From assembly GCA_021399435.1 (NCBI GenBank), contig JAJTUP010000007.1:1302001-1366000 (forward strand): DNA of 64,000 nt. Reading direction: 5' to 3'. This document shows, piece by piece, positions 16,694 through 27,672 of the stretch. How positions within the stretch are numbered: the stretch's first letter is position 1; each line of letters begins with the position of its first letter. The notes below the pieces were generated by a model that ran no database searches, had not been told where the DNA came from, and saw only the letters and a program-made list of their open reading frames with translations. The translations under genes and the position numbers were made by a program. This DNA comes from Diaporthe sp. PMI_573 (lineage: Eukaryota > Ascomycota > Sordariomycetes > Diaporthales > Diaporthaceae).

Positions 16694-18714
16694 TTTGCAA
16701 GCCTAATGACGCTCACTAGCTTCACGGTGTCCAACCTGAATCATGGACACATGAAAACACGTCCTCCAAGACCAGGCGACGGGTTAAACCCCAGGAAGAA
16801 AGCAATGGCTGACGCCAAACATCAATCCGGGTCGAACGTTGCGGAAAAGACGCAGAAGCAACAGAGAAGCGTCATGGCCGGATTGGCAAGGTTGGACGGA
16901 GCTCGGGAAAATGAAGCGGGCGGCAGATGGTTTGATGAGCTGGAGGCGCAAGCCGGCTGTGAAGGGGAGCTTGTGTGTCTCTTGGCCGCTTGGCCCTGAC
17001 TCCTGGCTCGGCCAGATCAGCCACCCCCAGCCAGTCGTGAAGCGTGCCACGGAGGCATGACGCGCTAACCAAACCGGCTTGGCTGAATCCTATCCAAGAT
17101 TGCTACCCAGCCGTCTATCAAGCTCCCACACCTGCCGCTAGGCCGCGTGTTAAGCTTGACTGTTGGCCAAGAGATCTTCGATTCATCTGGGCTGTGCAGA
17201 CGCGCATTCGTAACGCCGCTTTCTTGTCTTGGTTCCCTCGGTCTCGGACTCTTCTGCAAGCCGCCACATCTGGCTTACGATAAGTGCACTGCCTACTTGG
17301 TGTCACTATTTTCGAAACCTTTATAGACATCCTCCACTAGTACGAATACGGCGATGTTCTAAACACTATATAGCCTTAAACTATTGGCCGTAGTGTGTCA
17401 CTTATGAATGTCACTATGGCACAGCCTCAAATTGGACAAACTGCGGGATGACGACCGTTGTTTCAACAGGATTTGGTGGAAACAGAATACAACTTGTGAT
17501 TCCGATTCTGCTTCTCATGACTCTCCATGTTTGGTCAGACCTATACGGTTTAAGACTCAGAAAAAAGGTGTGCTTGCTCCTTCAAATAGACTGAGTGTGC
17601 AACTTGGAGCGGAATAACAGTCATTTATAGATCTTAGGAGCATGACATACAAAGTAGCAACATGTGAGCCATCATTGATATAAATAGGCCCTTCATGCCA
17701 GCCGTGCTTCTACATATCTGTTCCTATGAAGCAGCTACTTCCAGCACTCAAATGAAGTTCAGTGGTCGTCTGCCAACCGTGAGAATGACCAGACTATATA
17801 AGGAGTGCTTGTCCAAAGTAACAAAAGAGAGCTGGCTTCGTGATCAAATTCACACATAATGGTCAGCTGTGCTGGGCTGCGCAAGTGTGCTTGAATGTAC
17901 ACATGCCCGCTTTGTTCTCTTCATATCCTTATTCAATATTTATATGGTCATATGATATCAGAGACAGGTATCCCTCCAGCTTCTCCCGTGCAACAGAAGA
18001 TGCTTGCTACATGTATCTCACCATGTGGTGCGCACGTCGAATTATGCTCTGTCACACCACAGTGGCCATGGGCATTCACTGGCACTTGGCACTATTGCCA
18101 CATTTTGTCACCTTCCAATAAGATAAAATATGTGTGCCCCTGTCCACCGACTTGCTCCTAATTATCTCTGCATGTGCATGGACTCCATATATCATGGAGG
18201 AATCACTGGGGCTTAGGAGGCACAGGAGACATCCCTTCCGGCAGTCATCGGCAGTGTTCTATCGCCATATGGCTTGGAGATATTGCCTTTGGTATTGATT
18301 CATAGGGTCAATCTGCAGAGTCTTATTTTCACTCTGGAAGCACTATGTCGCAAGGGGGGGAGACCTACAGGCCTTGCCTCCGACCAATCTTCGAGAGTCG
18401 AGAGTGGATCTGAGCATTCACGTATGCCAGGTGCTTTTCAAAACATTATCGATAGCAAAGAGATGGAATCTTGCGCACGGTCCATATCGCAGGTGAATAT
18501 TCGTCCCATCTTCCGCGGGAAGAAACGCGTTGGTGCCATCGGCGCCCACAACCTGACAACTGGGTCAACAACAACAACAACAAGGCAAAAGCAACCGATT
18601 CCGTCAACACGCAAACCCGGTGCAATCGCGAATCGACAAAGAGCTCCTGTCTAGGTCATTTTCAAGCACTATACACAAGCCACGATTATATTTACTACAT
18701 TTCCCATCCTCAAA
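16694..18714. other. Intergenic region between divergent genes
   Basis: About 2 kb separates two divergently transcribed genes and must hold both promoters. No gene is supported. A TATATAAGG word at about 17795 has no convincing gene downstream within normal distance. A short ACA trinucleotide run lies near 18566-18583. Confidence 0.6.
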
Positions 18715-20797
18715 ATGCAAGCAACGGACCGCGTACACCCGGGAGGCAATCCAGCCCAGTCCCAGCCTTACGACGAGATCCCGCGACACGGAAAAGTCAA
18801 CTTCCGCCGCCGAGCGCCAAAGACCACTGGCGAGAAGCAAGGCAAGCCCGAGAATGATTTCGGCACCAATGAGAGTGTCGAGATCCCAGGGCAGGAAGAA
18901 GCTGGAGAAGAACTAGTCGACGGTTATCTATACGCGTGGGCCTCCAACGTTTGTCACCTTGAGGACACCAAGGTTCAAGTCGAGGATCTCTCCGATAGAG
19001 ACATTGACGGCCAACTCGCCCAAGGCGTACAATACCTGCTTTCGGAAGTCCTGAAGTGCAATGCTGAAAAGAAGAGCCAGTACTCCAGATCACAGCAGCT
19101 CGAGGGAATCGTCACAGAGGAGTTCACCACGCCTGGCCCTGTAGGCAACTGGCGGGTTTGCCGCAAAACCTACTGCGACATTGATGTTCGTAGCAAGAAG
19201 AATGGCCAGTACTCGAGATCAACAATCGCGAAGCAAATTCTGGAGGAGGCACAGGCAAAAGCGGGACCGGCGCCATCTGACGCCCAGGTGAAGCATGTTG
19301 CTTGCCGGATAGTCACACAAAATGGCGGTAAGCTCCCCGACGGCCCGGTCGCTAAAAAGGGACCGACACTCCTACGACAGGCTCACGAAGAGCTTTACAC
19401 CCACCGGAACGATGCTTCGTTCCAGCGGGAACTCGAGCAGGAGTTGGAAGCCGCCACGGAGAGACCGACAGACCAGACACGCGAAATACTTTGCCTGGTG
19501 GAGAAGGCGTTGCCCAGAAGGAAGGAAAACAAGTTTCACCAGTTCGTACTGGATCAACAAGCATCCAATGCGTGTGAACGCGTTGAGGGCTTCGACATCG
19601 TTATTTTGAGGGACAGAAACGACGAGCTGATCTGTGGCGTGGTCACAGAGGCTTTACAGAAGCTCTGGCCAGCCGGAACCGTTGGCAAGATGGGCACAGC
19701 CGTCGAGACATTCGCGTGGCGTTTCCCGTTTAAGAAGCCCGACGACCTCCGGCATCCCACAAGCAAGGCAGTCCATCTCGCACAATTTCCAGACAAAGAT
19801 GTACACTCAGAAGAATGCAAGCAACCACACTTTGCCGTCTGTGGAGTGGAGCATTACGGAGTGCACCACGAGACCGGATACTCGAAGGGTTTCAAAGGTC
19901 TCTGCTTCCAAGAATTCTCTTGGAAGACTCAAGATTGCCCTGCCTTGCTCAAAAGTAGTGCGTGGAAAGAAGAGTTCCCAAAACTCAAAGGTGGCGTCTA
20001 TGGTATCGCCGAGAAGATGTCACGCTTGTCCCTGAAGTCCTGGGACCCCAAACTCTACGGTGATTATTTGGAAGTCCTTGAGTTTCTGCCTGAGACACTT
20101 AGGATGACACTGGCGACGACAGGTGAGTAATGGGACTTCACCACTACTACTTGATCAAAATTTTAATAACATTATATACAGGCGAGAACCCATACGGGTT
20201 CATGGCTCACCTAGTAGATCCGCTCACGGAAGGCCACACAGACTCAACCGACTGGGCCCAGGGCATGGCGGCGCTGACTTGCTTCGGCACCTTCACGGGC
20301 AAGTTCTCAATATTTCTCGCAGCTGCTTACAGGATATTCTGACAATAAATACTGCAGGTGGCGACCTGGTTCTCAAGGAACTCGGGGTCCGCATCCCCTT
20401 CCCGAGCGGATCAAATTGTCACTTGCGAGGAGAGGGCTTGCAACACCTGATCACTGGCTACGATGGAATAAGACACTCCATCGTTCTGACCAATAAAGAG
20501 TCAGTGCGAAGAACCTACCCTGACTTCCGGAATCGCTACAGAGAGGAGATGGCGAAGCTTGATGGACTGCAGTCGAAAGACCCGAAAGACTGGTCTGACG
20601 ACGAGGTCAAGCTCAAAGAGGCCTCTGAGGAGGGGAAGAGTGCAGTCCTGGAGCTTATCTGGAGGTCAGGGAAGGAGAAGCGCAAAGCCGGTGACTCGCA
20701 AGGGGAAACTCCGGAGCAGCCTCCCAAGAAGAAGACAAAGAAGACGACGACGACAACAGAGACGACAAAGACGACAGAGACGCCGACGTCCCAATAA
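18715..20797 (+). CDS. Uncharacterised protein with probable 2OG-Fe(II) oxygenase (TET/JBP-like) domain
   Basis: Exons 18715-20122, 20182-20298 and 20358-20797 give 654 aa. Intron 1 is GT-AG (59 bp). Intron 2 (59 bp) uses a GC donor, GCAAGT, with a TTCTGACAA branch region, and is the only choice that keeps the domain in frame. Residues 1-90 are polar. About 90-230 carry two copies of a K-x-QYSRS motif, and about 310-470 are conserved-looking and hydrophobic. The C-terminal domain has the arrangement of a 2-oxoglutarate/iron dioxygenase: His488 and Asp490 (HTDSTDW), then GTFTGGDLVLKELGV, then His538 (LRGEGLQHLI) and Arg547 (GYDGIRHS), the expected HxD...H metal set and 2OG-binding Arg. The spacing resembles the fungal TET/JBP-like group that oxidises bases in nucleic acids, but the substrate is unknown. 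The tail (about 630-654) is Lys/Thr low complexity. The domain call rests on motif reading, not a search. Confidence 0.8.
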
Positions 20798-21423
20798 TCC
20801 CAACTTGCAACATTGAACCAGCAAGGGGCACCATTTGGGGCTGACATTCCGAGTAGAAACACATTGATCAAGGAATATGGTCGCGGCGCCTGCCTGGGGA
20901 TTCTGGTGCGGCTGGCAGATCAAAGTTCGTGATGGGCGAGGATATACTTAGCTAACCCACCCAACCAGGACAGACTCTGGTCGTACCTAGCCTTTGTGAA
21001 ATAAATGAAGAATAGAAGAATTTTCACGTGTGTAATCTGTTTCCAACAATAAAAACACAACAGGGGCATGCCGATACCCATGTACCTGTGAAAAGCTTCC
21101 AATTTGCACAAGACTAGCACTATATCTGTGGACGCCCGTCGATCTGTCCGACTTTTCAATGCATGGTTGGGGATGGGTCTTTGACTAGCTTCACAATGGA
21201 CAGTCCTTTATGGGGACCATGGAGCTGGAGATCAGCTCGAGCAATGCCAAACGAGACGAAGATCGCAAAGGCATCATCACACTGAATTGCAACTGGTATC
21301 TTTAAATTACATGCAAACATTCCTTAATACTTTCAAACCCACTTCCGCATCATAGGCAGCCAGGGCCACAAACACGGGTGCTCAAGGTCCCAGACTTACC
21401 CAGGCTTCCGCCATTTGTGAGCC
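20798..21423. other. Intergenic region between convergent genes
   Basis: It holds the 3' ends of two convergent genes. Nothing else is supported. Confidence 0.6.
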
Positions 21424-23091
21424 TCACTGCTCAATCTGACGATGGGCATCGGTCGTACCATTGGTGTTACCATTGTGCTCGTGGCTCTCACCATTCGTGG
21501 GGGCTGAATGGAAAGGGCCGAGCAGCCATTCGCCAATCTCCTTGAGGCATGCCTCGCTCTTGTGCTCTGCGTCAGCCCGGAAGTCCAGCTCTCGCACAAC
21601 CCCGCCAATGCGTTGGTCAAAGTTATGGACTATGAGTTTCTGTTCAGAAAAGGCCCCAAATACCCCGGATAATAGCACCACTTACTCGTGTCTGGGACAA
21701 GTAACCACTTGTAGCTCGAACCATCGTTGTAGGTCTGCTCAAAGTGGAAGCGCTCGTCGTCAAAGAGCATCTGCCCGTGGTCGGACTGGCCCTCCCGCCC
21801 AACAGTCTGCTCCATAGCGGGCACCTCGCGGCCGGCCAGCTTGCTGATGGTGCGCCAGGCCTCGTGGGCGTACATGTCCAGCTCGCAGCCGACGATCATG
21901 ACGCGGCGGGGGAGCATATCGTGCTCCGCGAAGAACGGGCTGAGCAGTGGGTTGCGCATGTCGGTTCCGTGCGGGATGTACGACCAGTCGATCATGGGCG
22001 ACATGAAGAGCATGTAGTCCGTCTCGCGGGCGCGGAAGCCACCCACTCCGGCCTTGTATCGCCGGAGTCGACTCTTTTGGTGGTGCGTCACAGTGAAGTC
22101 ACATGGTGGATAAAATGCAAAGACTGAGGTGACGATGGGTCGGATCGCAGGCAGTTGGGTGACAGTCACTTCATTCATATGCGTCAGTTACGGAGACACA
22201 GTTGGCATTGAACGATCAAACAAGGTCACCTACACGCGAGATTCCCGCCCGCGTCCCAGCCTCCGACGGCGATTCGAGAACGGTCGATATGAGGAGCAAT
22301 CTCGGAATCGGAGAGAACGGCGAGAATCAGTGCCTCGACATCCTACACATAGATCCGGCATTCAGTATTTGGCGAGCGCATCAAGCTTGCTGGCAGACTC
22401 GTCTAGTGTGATACAGCAGTGGGGTGTACGCACGTGGATCGACATTGGGAACGTCGTCTTGGGCGCTTTGTTGTAGTTCAGGGCAACGACGGTTGCCGAG
22501 TACCGACTGGCAAATTTGGCATTCCATGCCTCGTTGTCTTGCGGAGCTCCCATGATGAACCCGCCCCCGTGGATCGTGAAACACAGGGGCATCTGCCGAG
22601 GCTTCTCCTTGTCGTACGGCTTAGGGAAGAAAACCCTGGGAGCGTATCAGCTGGTAGTCAAATGCTGGGAAAATAAAGGACGCCCGGGTTGTTCACCTGA
22701 CAGGAAGCTTTGGGCGGCATCGGTAGGTCTTCAGCAGATTCGGTTGATGTAGCGGCGAACGGATGGAGTCTTGCATGTCACGGATCAAACTGGCCGGCTT
22801 CAGAAACCCCTGAGCTGCGCCCAAGGAGATGGAGTAACCCCAGCGCGTGTACCACGGCAAGAACTGCGCTTCTCGCTTCTCACCAGGTTTGTCCTCGTGG
22901 GTGGGCGGCTAGTAGACCACGGCGCTCTGCAGGCGTGGCTGCTGGCTCAGCGCACCAGTCTCGCGACGTTGAGAGGCAGAGTGGATGAGCTCCTGGCTCT
23001 TGTTGGAGTGGTGAGCCAGTGTTCCTGCAGTGGTATTCTCATGCGACTGGGGCGGAGTTTCGGTCGTCTGTGTCATGGTTGCGGTAGCCAT
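21424..23091 (-). CDS. HSL-type alpha/beta hydrolase-fold protein, nucleophile lost and in-frame stop (possible pseudogene)
   Basis: A steroid/lipase-like (HSL) hydrolase fold built from exons (minus) 23091-22697, 22635-22434, 22342-22234, 22168-21686 and 21629-21424. The four introns joining them are GT-AG, 56-91 bp, and keep one continuous frame. The oxyanion motif IHGGGFIMG is present, as are the acidic-region motif CELDMYAHEAWR and the catalytic-His motif PDTIHNFDQ. Two defects stand out. The nucleophile elbow, normally G-x-S-x-G-G, reads GGWDAGGNL, with Asp (GAC) in place of Ser. In exon 1 a TAG at 22909-22911 interrupts the frame at codon 61. A 57-bp intron (22864-22920, acceptor GCGCAG) could remove it, but its donor GTGGTC is weak. 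If not spliced, the gene is broken or starts at a later Met (22776). Ester hydrolysis is unlikely as it stands. Confidence 0.7.
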
Positions 23092-24693
23092 TGCGACTTG
23101 ATTTGCTGATCACCGGGTAAGAAAGAGGGCGAGGGAGGCGCGCGTGCCTTCAAGTTCAGAAAGCTTTGTTTACGGCACTCGCTGCTGGTGGTCGAGGAGC
23201 TTGCGCGGACTTATCATCTTCACCAGCGAAGCTCGTCTCAGGAGCATGCCTCATGAATCTCGATCCTGCTGTATGACGCATGAGGTCGGTGAACCACACG
23301 TGAGCAGCGCATGACAATTTGCTTGACGGAGCATATGGATATTACCGATCCCAGATGTGCGGCACACAAAATCGCATTGATGTCTTCCTAGTGACGCTGA
23401 GCCGTGCTAAATTTCATGCGCCTTACCAGTCAAGAAGTCCGGATTGGGGTTGGAGCTCAGCTCTTGAATCGATCTGGGTCAGCACCAAGGTTCATCCTCC
23501 CAGGACTTCCCATATTTCTACCCGAGGCTACGGTTCCGAAGCGCCCGCGTGGTGGAGCATACCCGGAACGTGCCTGAACGAGGCTCTGGAAAGTCAATTT
23601 AGACACCGCTATTATGCGACTTCTTTCCAGTAAGGACGGTGCTACTTGTGCACATCTAATTGGCCCATCCACCAAGGGCCAACATGGGAGTCCAGGGTCT
23701 CGACGACAGACCAGCGTTTTGGATCAGCACTTGGCCGCGGCCCTAGTCTCCTTGTACCTGCGGTGAGTTTGCACTCTAAACGGGCCATCCGGAAAAGGGC
23801 TACGAATGGTGGATCACATGGGAATTGTTTTGGCGTGTGTTTTCCATGTCTGTGGTCCTAGCAAACGGGTTATCGTGCTTGTCATCTACGGACCTGGACT
23901 TCAAATGCAGCAGCGACATCTCTTAAAGTACTGAGTGATCCGGACACACTTCTCCGGCCGGGGCTATACCATTCATGGGATAGAACACATGTTCATCCAC
24001 ATTTTGGCAAGGTCACAGTCTGGCATCTGGCAGCCCTTGCATGGTCAAGAAACCGATGAGACTTGGTACCTTGGTAGTATCGCGTGGCAGCCAGGAGCTG
24101 GGCACTACGAATTTGCAAGTCGCCATGCAATAACTTGTGGTCTTGAAAACTCCACAATCTGGTTACCTTCCAGCTTTGTTTTAAATGGCCCTGAAGGCGT
24201 GCTTTGGTATTTGAGGTCGTGGGAATTTACGCTTGTTCAGCCTCGCTGATCATCTGGCAGGAGATTGGACAACTCGACATATGTAATTTAAATTCAATAG
24301 ATGTATCTTATCCGCTATTATCATGGCGGACAAACGCTGTGCAAACCTTGGGAAAGACAAGTGTTTGCTGCCCGGTGCTCTTGCCCAAGGTACTATGTTC
24401 ATACAAGTTGGCCAAGGAGTGAGAACGAGCAGCAGGGGCACCAAGGGCAGTTTCCATGTGACTTCAGCAAAGAACCTACCTATGAGTCTCCCTCTTGTCA
24501 CAATTTGTGGCGACATCAGACGAGGCCAGTGACAAAGACAGGTGCTGAATTATCAACCGAGAGTCAATCACTCGTTTGCCTCTTACTTGAGCAAGCCAAG
24601 CTGCCCAAGAATTGTCGCCAGAGACTTTTCTCATAGAACTGCTGAAAAAGCAAGTCCGATCCGGAGCCCGCAAGTATCAAGCAACTGACAGCC
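23092..24693. other. Intergenic region, no gene seen
   Basis: About 1.6 kb between divergent genes. Open frames are under about 110 codons and show no motif. It may hold part of an N-terminal exon of the following gene, but I could not find one. Confidence 0.5.
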
Positions 24694-25671
24694 ATGGACA
24701 ACAAGCTGACTGAAACGCCTCACACAGACCAAATCTTCTGGCCAAAATGGCAGATCAAATTTGATGACGGCACCATCTACCCTGCCAGTTTCGGTGGAGT
24801 GCACCTCGGGACAGTAGCGGAGAAGCAGGTATCAAGGAGCACCGACAAGTCTAAGCCCAGCCAAGGCCGTTTCTTCCCCCCACTTGACATGCTGTTCATC
24901 GACGACTACGTTTTCGAGTACTCCGAGCGCCCCGATGCTGAGATCATATTCGACAGAGACGCCGGCCTGCCTAAGACCTTGGGTGTGGTTGAGAAGGTCG
25001 CAATCAATGCCAGCTCGCTGTCCCATTCAAAAGAGAAAGACGATATATGGTTCAAGAAATTACGCTTCATCCTGCAAAACTTCCCAAACGTCAGAGCCAT
25101 CACAGTCCTAACCGCTATTGTGCTCGATATTGCGAGCCCGGTCTCCATGCCGAAGCCGATGTACTTCATGGACATCGGAAATACCTCGATACACGACCGT
25201 ATGCGTCATGGAATCCTGTCAGGAGACGAGTTGAGAATGCTGCCCCACGACCCCGAGACCCTGCGACCCAGCGATTTTGTCGTGCAAGAGTGGGACAACC
25301 TACCCACAGAGTGGCCTATGTTCGGTAAGCGAAAGGTCAATGGCAGCGCCCCCGAGCTGTATATGGGAACTATGGTTTTCTTTGGGAAGGAGTGGGCCAA
25401 CCTCGATGGCGCCGGGACACCAGGGCATCTATGCAGCTTCAGACATCAAAGTGCGGATCCTATGGGGGCTATCATCAGAAGGGAAATCGATACGGTGGCC
25501 CAAATGGCTGAGGGGGACACCGGAGCTCAGGGCAAGAAGGATCTCAAGACGAAGACTTCGAAGTCCTACCTGAAGCACAAGGGATCGAGTTTAGCACTCC
25601 TGAGAAAAGCCTCGACATTCTCGCTGAGGATTCGGCCCGTAGACTCCCGGAATCAGAAGACATGGGGTTAG
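24694..25671 (+). CDS. Uncharacterised fungal protein, possibly the C-terminal half of a 2EXR-type protein
   Basis: Single-exon frame of 325 aa starting at an ATG in a strong context (CAGCCATGG). No signal peptide or membrane segment. Residues about 59-75 (RFFPPLDMLFIDDY) and about 95-150 (a helix-rich stretch with WFKKLRFILQNFPNVRAI) recall the second half of 2EXR-family proteins, where a strand entering the folded core is followed by a helix and a TLV-like strand. The hallmark N-terminal LPxELRxxIW motif is missing, and I could not find it upstream. It may be a truncated relative or an unrelated protein. The C-terminus is Lys/Ser-rich and basic. No function is proposed. Confidence 0.55.
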   Translation: MDNKLTETPHTDQIFWPKWQIKFDDGTIYPASFGGVHLGTVAEKQVSRSTDKSKPSQGRFFPPLDMLFIDDYVFEYSERPDAEIIFDRDAGLPKTLGVVEKVAINASSLSHSKEKDDIWFKKLRFILQNFPNVRAITVLTAIVLDIASPVSMPKPMYFMDIGNTSIHDRMRHGILSGDELRMLPHDPETLRPSDFVVQEWDNLPTEWPMFGKRKVNGSAPELYMGTMVFFGKEWANLDGAGTPGHLCSFRHQSADPMGAIIRREIDTVAQMAEGDTGAQGKKDLKTKTSKSYLKHKGSSLALLRKASTFSLRIRPVDSRNQKTWG

Positions 25672-26103
25672 ACAGCAGGCAGATTTGCTTTCATGCTTAC
25701 ATTCTTCATCTAGTTGGGCCATTGAACCATGGACTATTTGCATTCTTTGAGTTCCTCTACTAGGCTGGAACGGCAATGAACCATTGAGCAAATCATACGC
25801 GGACAGCAGGCTACTAAGATAATGGATCTGCATTCTATGTCAGCTGTGAGGTTCGTAATCCGACTGGATAAAGGGCGCTCTAGCTCTATCCGGACACCAA
25901 TAACAAAAAAAGACGGGCACGGTGAAAAATGAAAGGAAGACATGTGTATATAAGAGTGTCCTTTGCAGCAAGCAGAAGAGTGATTTTTTTATGATGGCTA
26001 TCCCTAACTTCAAGTTGCAGCATTGAATCTTTCCACCTTAGTTCTCAAGCACACCACCTATATATCACAGTTGTCTCTAGACTGCGTTTGTTTCGACCAG
26101 ACC
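25672..26103. other. Promoter-side intergenic region
   Basis: About 430 bp without a gene; it holds the TATA-like element of the kinase-like gene downstream. Confidence 0.55.
25947..25954 (+). promoter_or_regulatory. Probable TATA box of the phosphotransferase-like gene
   Basis: TATATAAG lies about 150 bp before the ATG at 26104, close to consensus and on the coding strand. Confidence 0.4.
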
Positions 26104-27021
26104 ATGGACCCAACAAAGGAAGAGTCTATTCTGGACCCCGCCTGGGATCACGTACACTTTGTGGCCTCTGATCTCCCAGAGCTGTTACCGAAGCCGGATG
26201 AAGTCGAACGCAGGTTTAGGCTTTCGGGACGTTTGCACGGGGACACGACGGCGCTGCATTTGAACGAAAATAGCAACTACATGGTGAAACGGAATAGAAA
26301 TTTGGTTATGGAGGGCTGGACTATGCTCTATCTCAGAAAGATGACCAGCATTCCTCTCCCAACTGTATACGCCATCCTTACCAACAAGACCGCCAATCAC
26401 GACATTATTATAATGGAATATATACCACATCCATCACTGGAGAAAACCTGGCCAACTCTCGAGGTTGCAGAGAAAGAAGATACAGCAAAGCAACTCGCTG
26501 CCTACTTGACCGAAGTGCGCGCTCTGCCGCACCCCGGCTTTTTCGGGCGCTGGGTGCCCCCCGAGTTCGGCAACCTGGATAAGGAGCCTTTAGAGGACTT
26601 ACTTTTTTATTCTGACGAAGAGGAACACAAGGGTCGTTTAGGTGGGCCGTTCGACACTGTACAGCAGTTCGCGAAGGGCCTTGAGGATGCTTTAAACCTT
26701 TACCCCATTGAACCGGCAAGGCGCGAGTTTTTTGCTCGCCTCATACCAGTCCATCTCCTAACCGAGAGTCGGCCGGTATTTACCCATGGAGATCTTCAGC
26801 TTCGCAACATTATACGGAAGCAAAACGGCCAAGTCGTCATCATTGACTGGGGACTGTGCGGTTGGTACCCGGTATGGTGGGAATATTGTTATACAGCATG
26901 GGCTGCAAACTACAAGACAGACTGGCCTACATATATTCCCAAGTTCCTATCTGAGCATCCTAAAGAATTTTGTCTATTTTCCATCTTGCGGACTTTATAC
27001 TTTGGGTTTTTTGTAGCCTAA
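26104..27021 (+). CDS. Aminoglycoside phosphotransferase (APH)-like kinase
   Basis: Single exon, 305 aa; I use the first ATG (ACCATGG context). The frame is open upstream only from a TTG. Kinase-like fold of the APH/choline-kinase group. An ATP-binding N-lobe with a possible Lys in YMVKRN (about 60) is followed by the hinge IIIMEYIP, the catalytic loop THGDLQLRN (His228, Asp230, Asn235) and the metal-binding IDWG (Asp248). Fungi carry many such genes, and their substrates are mostly unknown small molecules, so the name does not imply antibiotic resistance. The C-terminus is odd: the last 20 codons lie in a 58-bp tandem duplication (26959-27072). Without the second copy the protein would end one residue earlier (GFFV rather than GFFVA), so the event is nearly neutral for the product. 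Confidence 0.85.
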   Translation: MDPTKEESILDPAWDHVHFVASDLPELLPKPDEVERRFRLSGRLHGDTTALHLNENSNYMVKRNRNLVMEGWTMLYLRKMTSIPLPTVYAILTNKTANHDIIIMEYIPHPSLEKTWPTLEVAEKEDTAKQLAAYLTEVRALPHPGFFGRWVPPEFGNLDKEPLEDLLFYSDEEEHKGRLGGPFDTVQQFAKGLEDALNLYPIEPARREFFARLIPVHLLTESRPVFTHGDLQLRNIIRKQNGQVVIIDWGLCGWYPVWWEYCYTAWAANYKTDWPTYIPKFLSEHPKEFCLFSILRTLYFGFFVA

Positions 27022-27072
27022 AGAATTTTGTCTATTTTCCATCTTGCGGACTTTATACTTTGGGTTTTTTGT
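26959..27072. repeat. Perfect 58-bp-period tandem duplication at the end of the kinase gene
   Basis: Two identical 56-bp copies (26959-27014 and 27017-27072), each starting CCTAAAGAATTTTG and ending GGGTTTTTTGT, are separated by AG. The first copy encodes the last codons of the APH-like kinase and the second is 3' UTR. The absence of mismatches points to a recent event. Confidence 0.97.
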
Positions 27073-27162
27073 TTGATTCCAAACCTCAAGAGCTACAGGG
27101 AGATGCTACCTCTTCAAGTCGTACATTGGCCTGGAAACTTGTCACCTCCCCCCCCCCCCCAA

Positions 27163-27237
27163 AAAAAAAGCACCTTCTACTCAGACTCGAGCTTAGCCCC
27201 CCAAAAAAAGCACCTTCTACTCAGACTCGAGCTTAGC
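27163..27237. repeat. 40-bp-period tandem duplication at the 3' end of the small conserved gene
   Basis: GCACCTTCTACTCAGACTCG and the following AGCTTAGC occur at 27170 and again at 27210, with C-run/A-run sequence at the left side of each copy. The right copy contains the stop codon (27217-27219) and last codons of the minus-strand gene; the left copy lies in its 3' UTR. A 13-base C-run (27148-27160) precedes the array. Confidence 0.95.
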
Positions 27238-27672
27238 AATAATAGCATCACGCCGTAAAACCTCAATGACCTCTTGAATCCATTCTTGGCATGTTCGTAG
27301 GGGTTCATGTGGATTAATTCGTCTTCCGTTGAGATGGTGTTGTGGTCTCGGTGGTGGTATAAAGAGACAAGTTTCTTTGACCCGGGATAGATCCTGTTTT
27401 CTCACGCAGCCGATGAGGGTTTGGTTCTTGAAGGTGGGCCTTCCTCGTGGGTCTGGAAAGGCCTTGATTTCAACCTCCATGCCCATCAACGTGCTACCAA
27501 TAACATGGTAGAGGTTTCCAGTTTTCTGGACATCATCGGTCTCGACATAGATGGCGTGGTGGTCTTTCCCATGGAGCGCTATGAATTCAACAAAGTAGAC
27601 TTCATGTCGATTCATGGATTCCTGCTCCATTGGATTGATGCTGTTGAGGATAGTGATGGATTCCTGCTCCAT
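27217..27672 (-). CDS. Small conserved fungal protein of unknown function
   Basis: Single exon of up to 151 aa; the family core starts near EVYFVEF. Visible blocks are HHAIYVETDD, LYHVIG, GMEVEIKA, CLFIPPP and PLRTCQEWIQEV. This order matches a widespread ascomycete family of about 120-150 aa that I recall as hypothetical and uncharacterised. It has no signal peptide or membrane helix, so it is probably cytosolic. The start is uncertain: ATGs at 27672, 27630 and 27615 are all in frame, and the first two lie in a 42-bp tandem duplication (14 codons, repeating the ITILNSINPMEQES block). The 27615 start gives 132 aa and fits the family best. It converges on the APH-like gene; both ends of this short gene are tandemly duplicated. 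Confidence 0.75.
   Translation of the reverse strand: MEQESITILNSINPMEQESMNRHEVYFVEFIALHGKDHHAIYVETDDVQKTGNLYHVIGSTLMGMEVEIKAFPDPRGRPTFKNQTLIGCVRKQDLSRVKETCLFIPPPRPQHHLNGRRINPHEPLRTCQEWIQEVIEVLRRDAIIAKLESE

Noticed and set aside
17790..18161. TATATAAGG followed by short plus-strand open frames
   Set aside because: Frames of 88-93 codons have no motif, and no intron extends them into anything recognisable.
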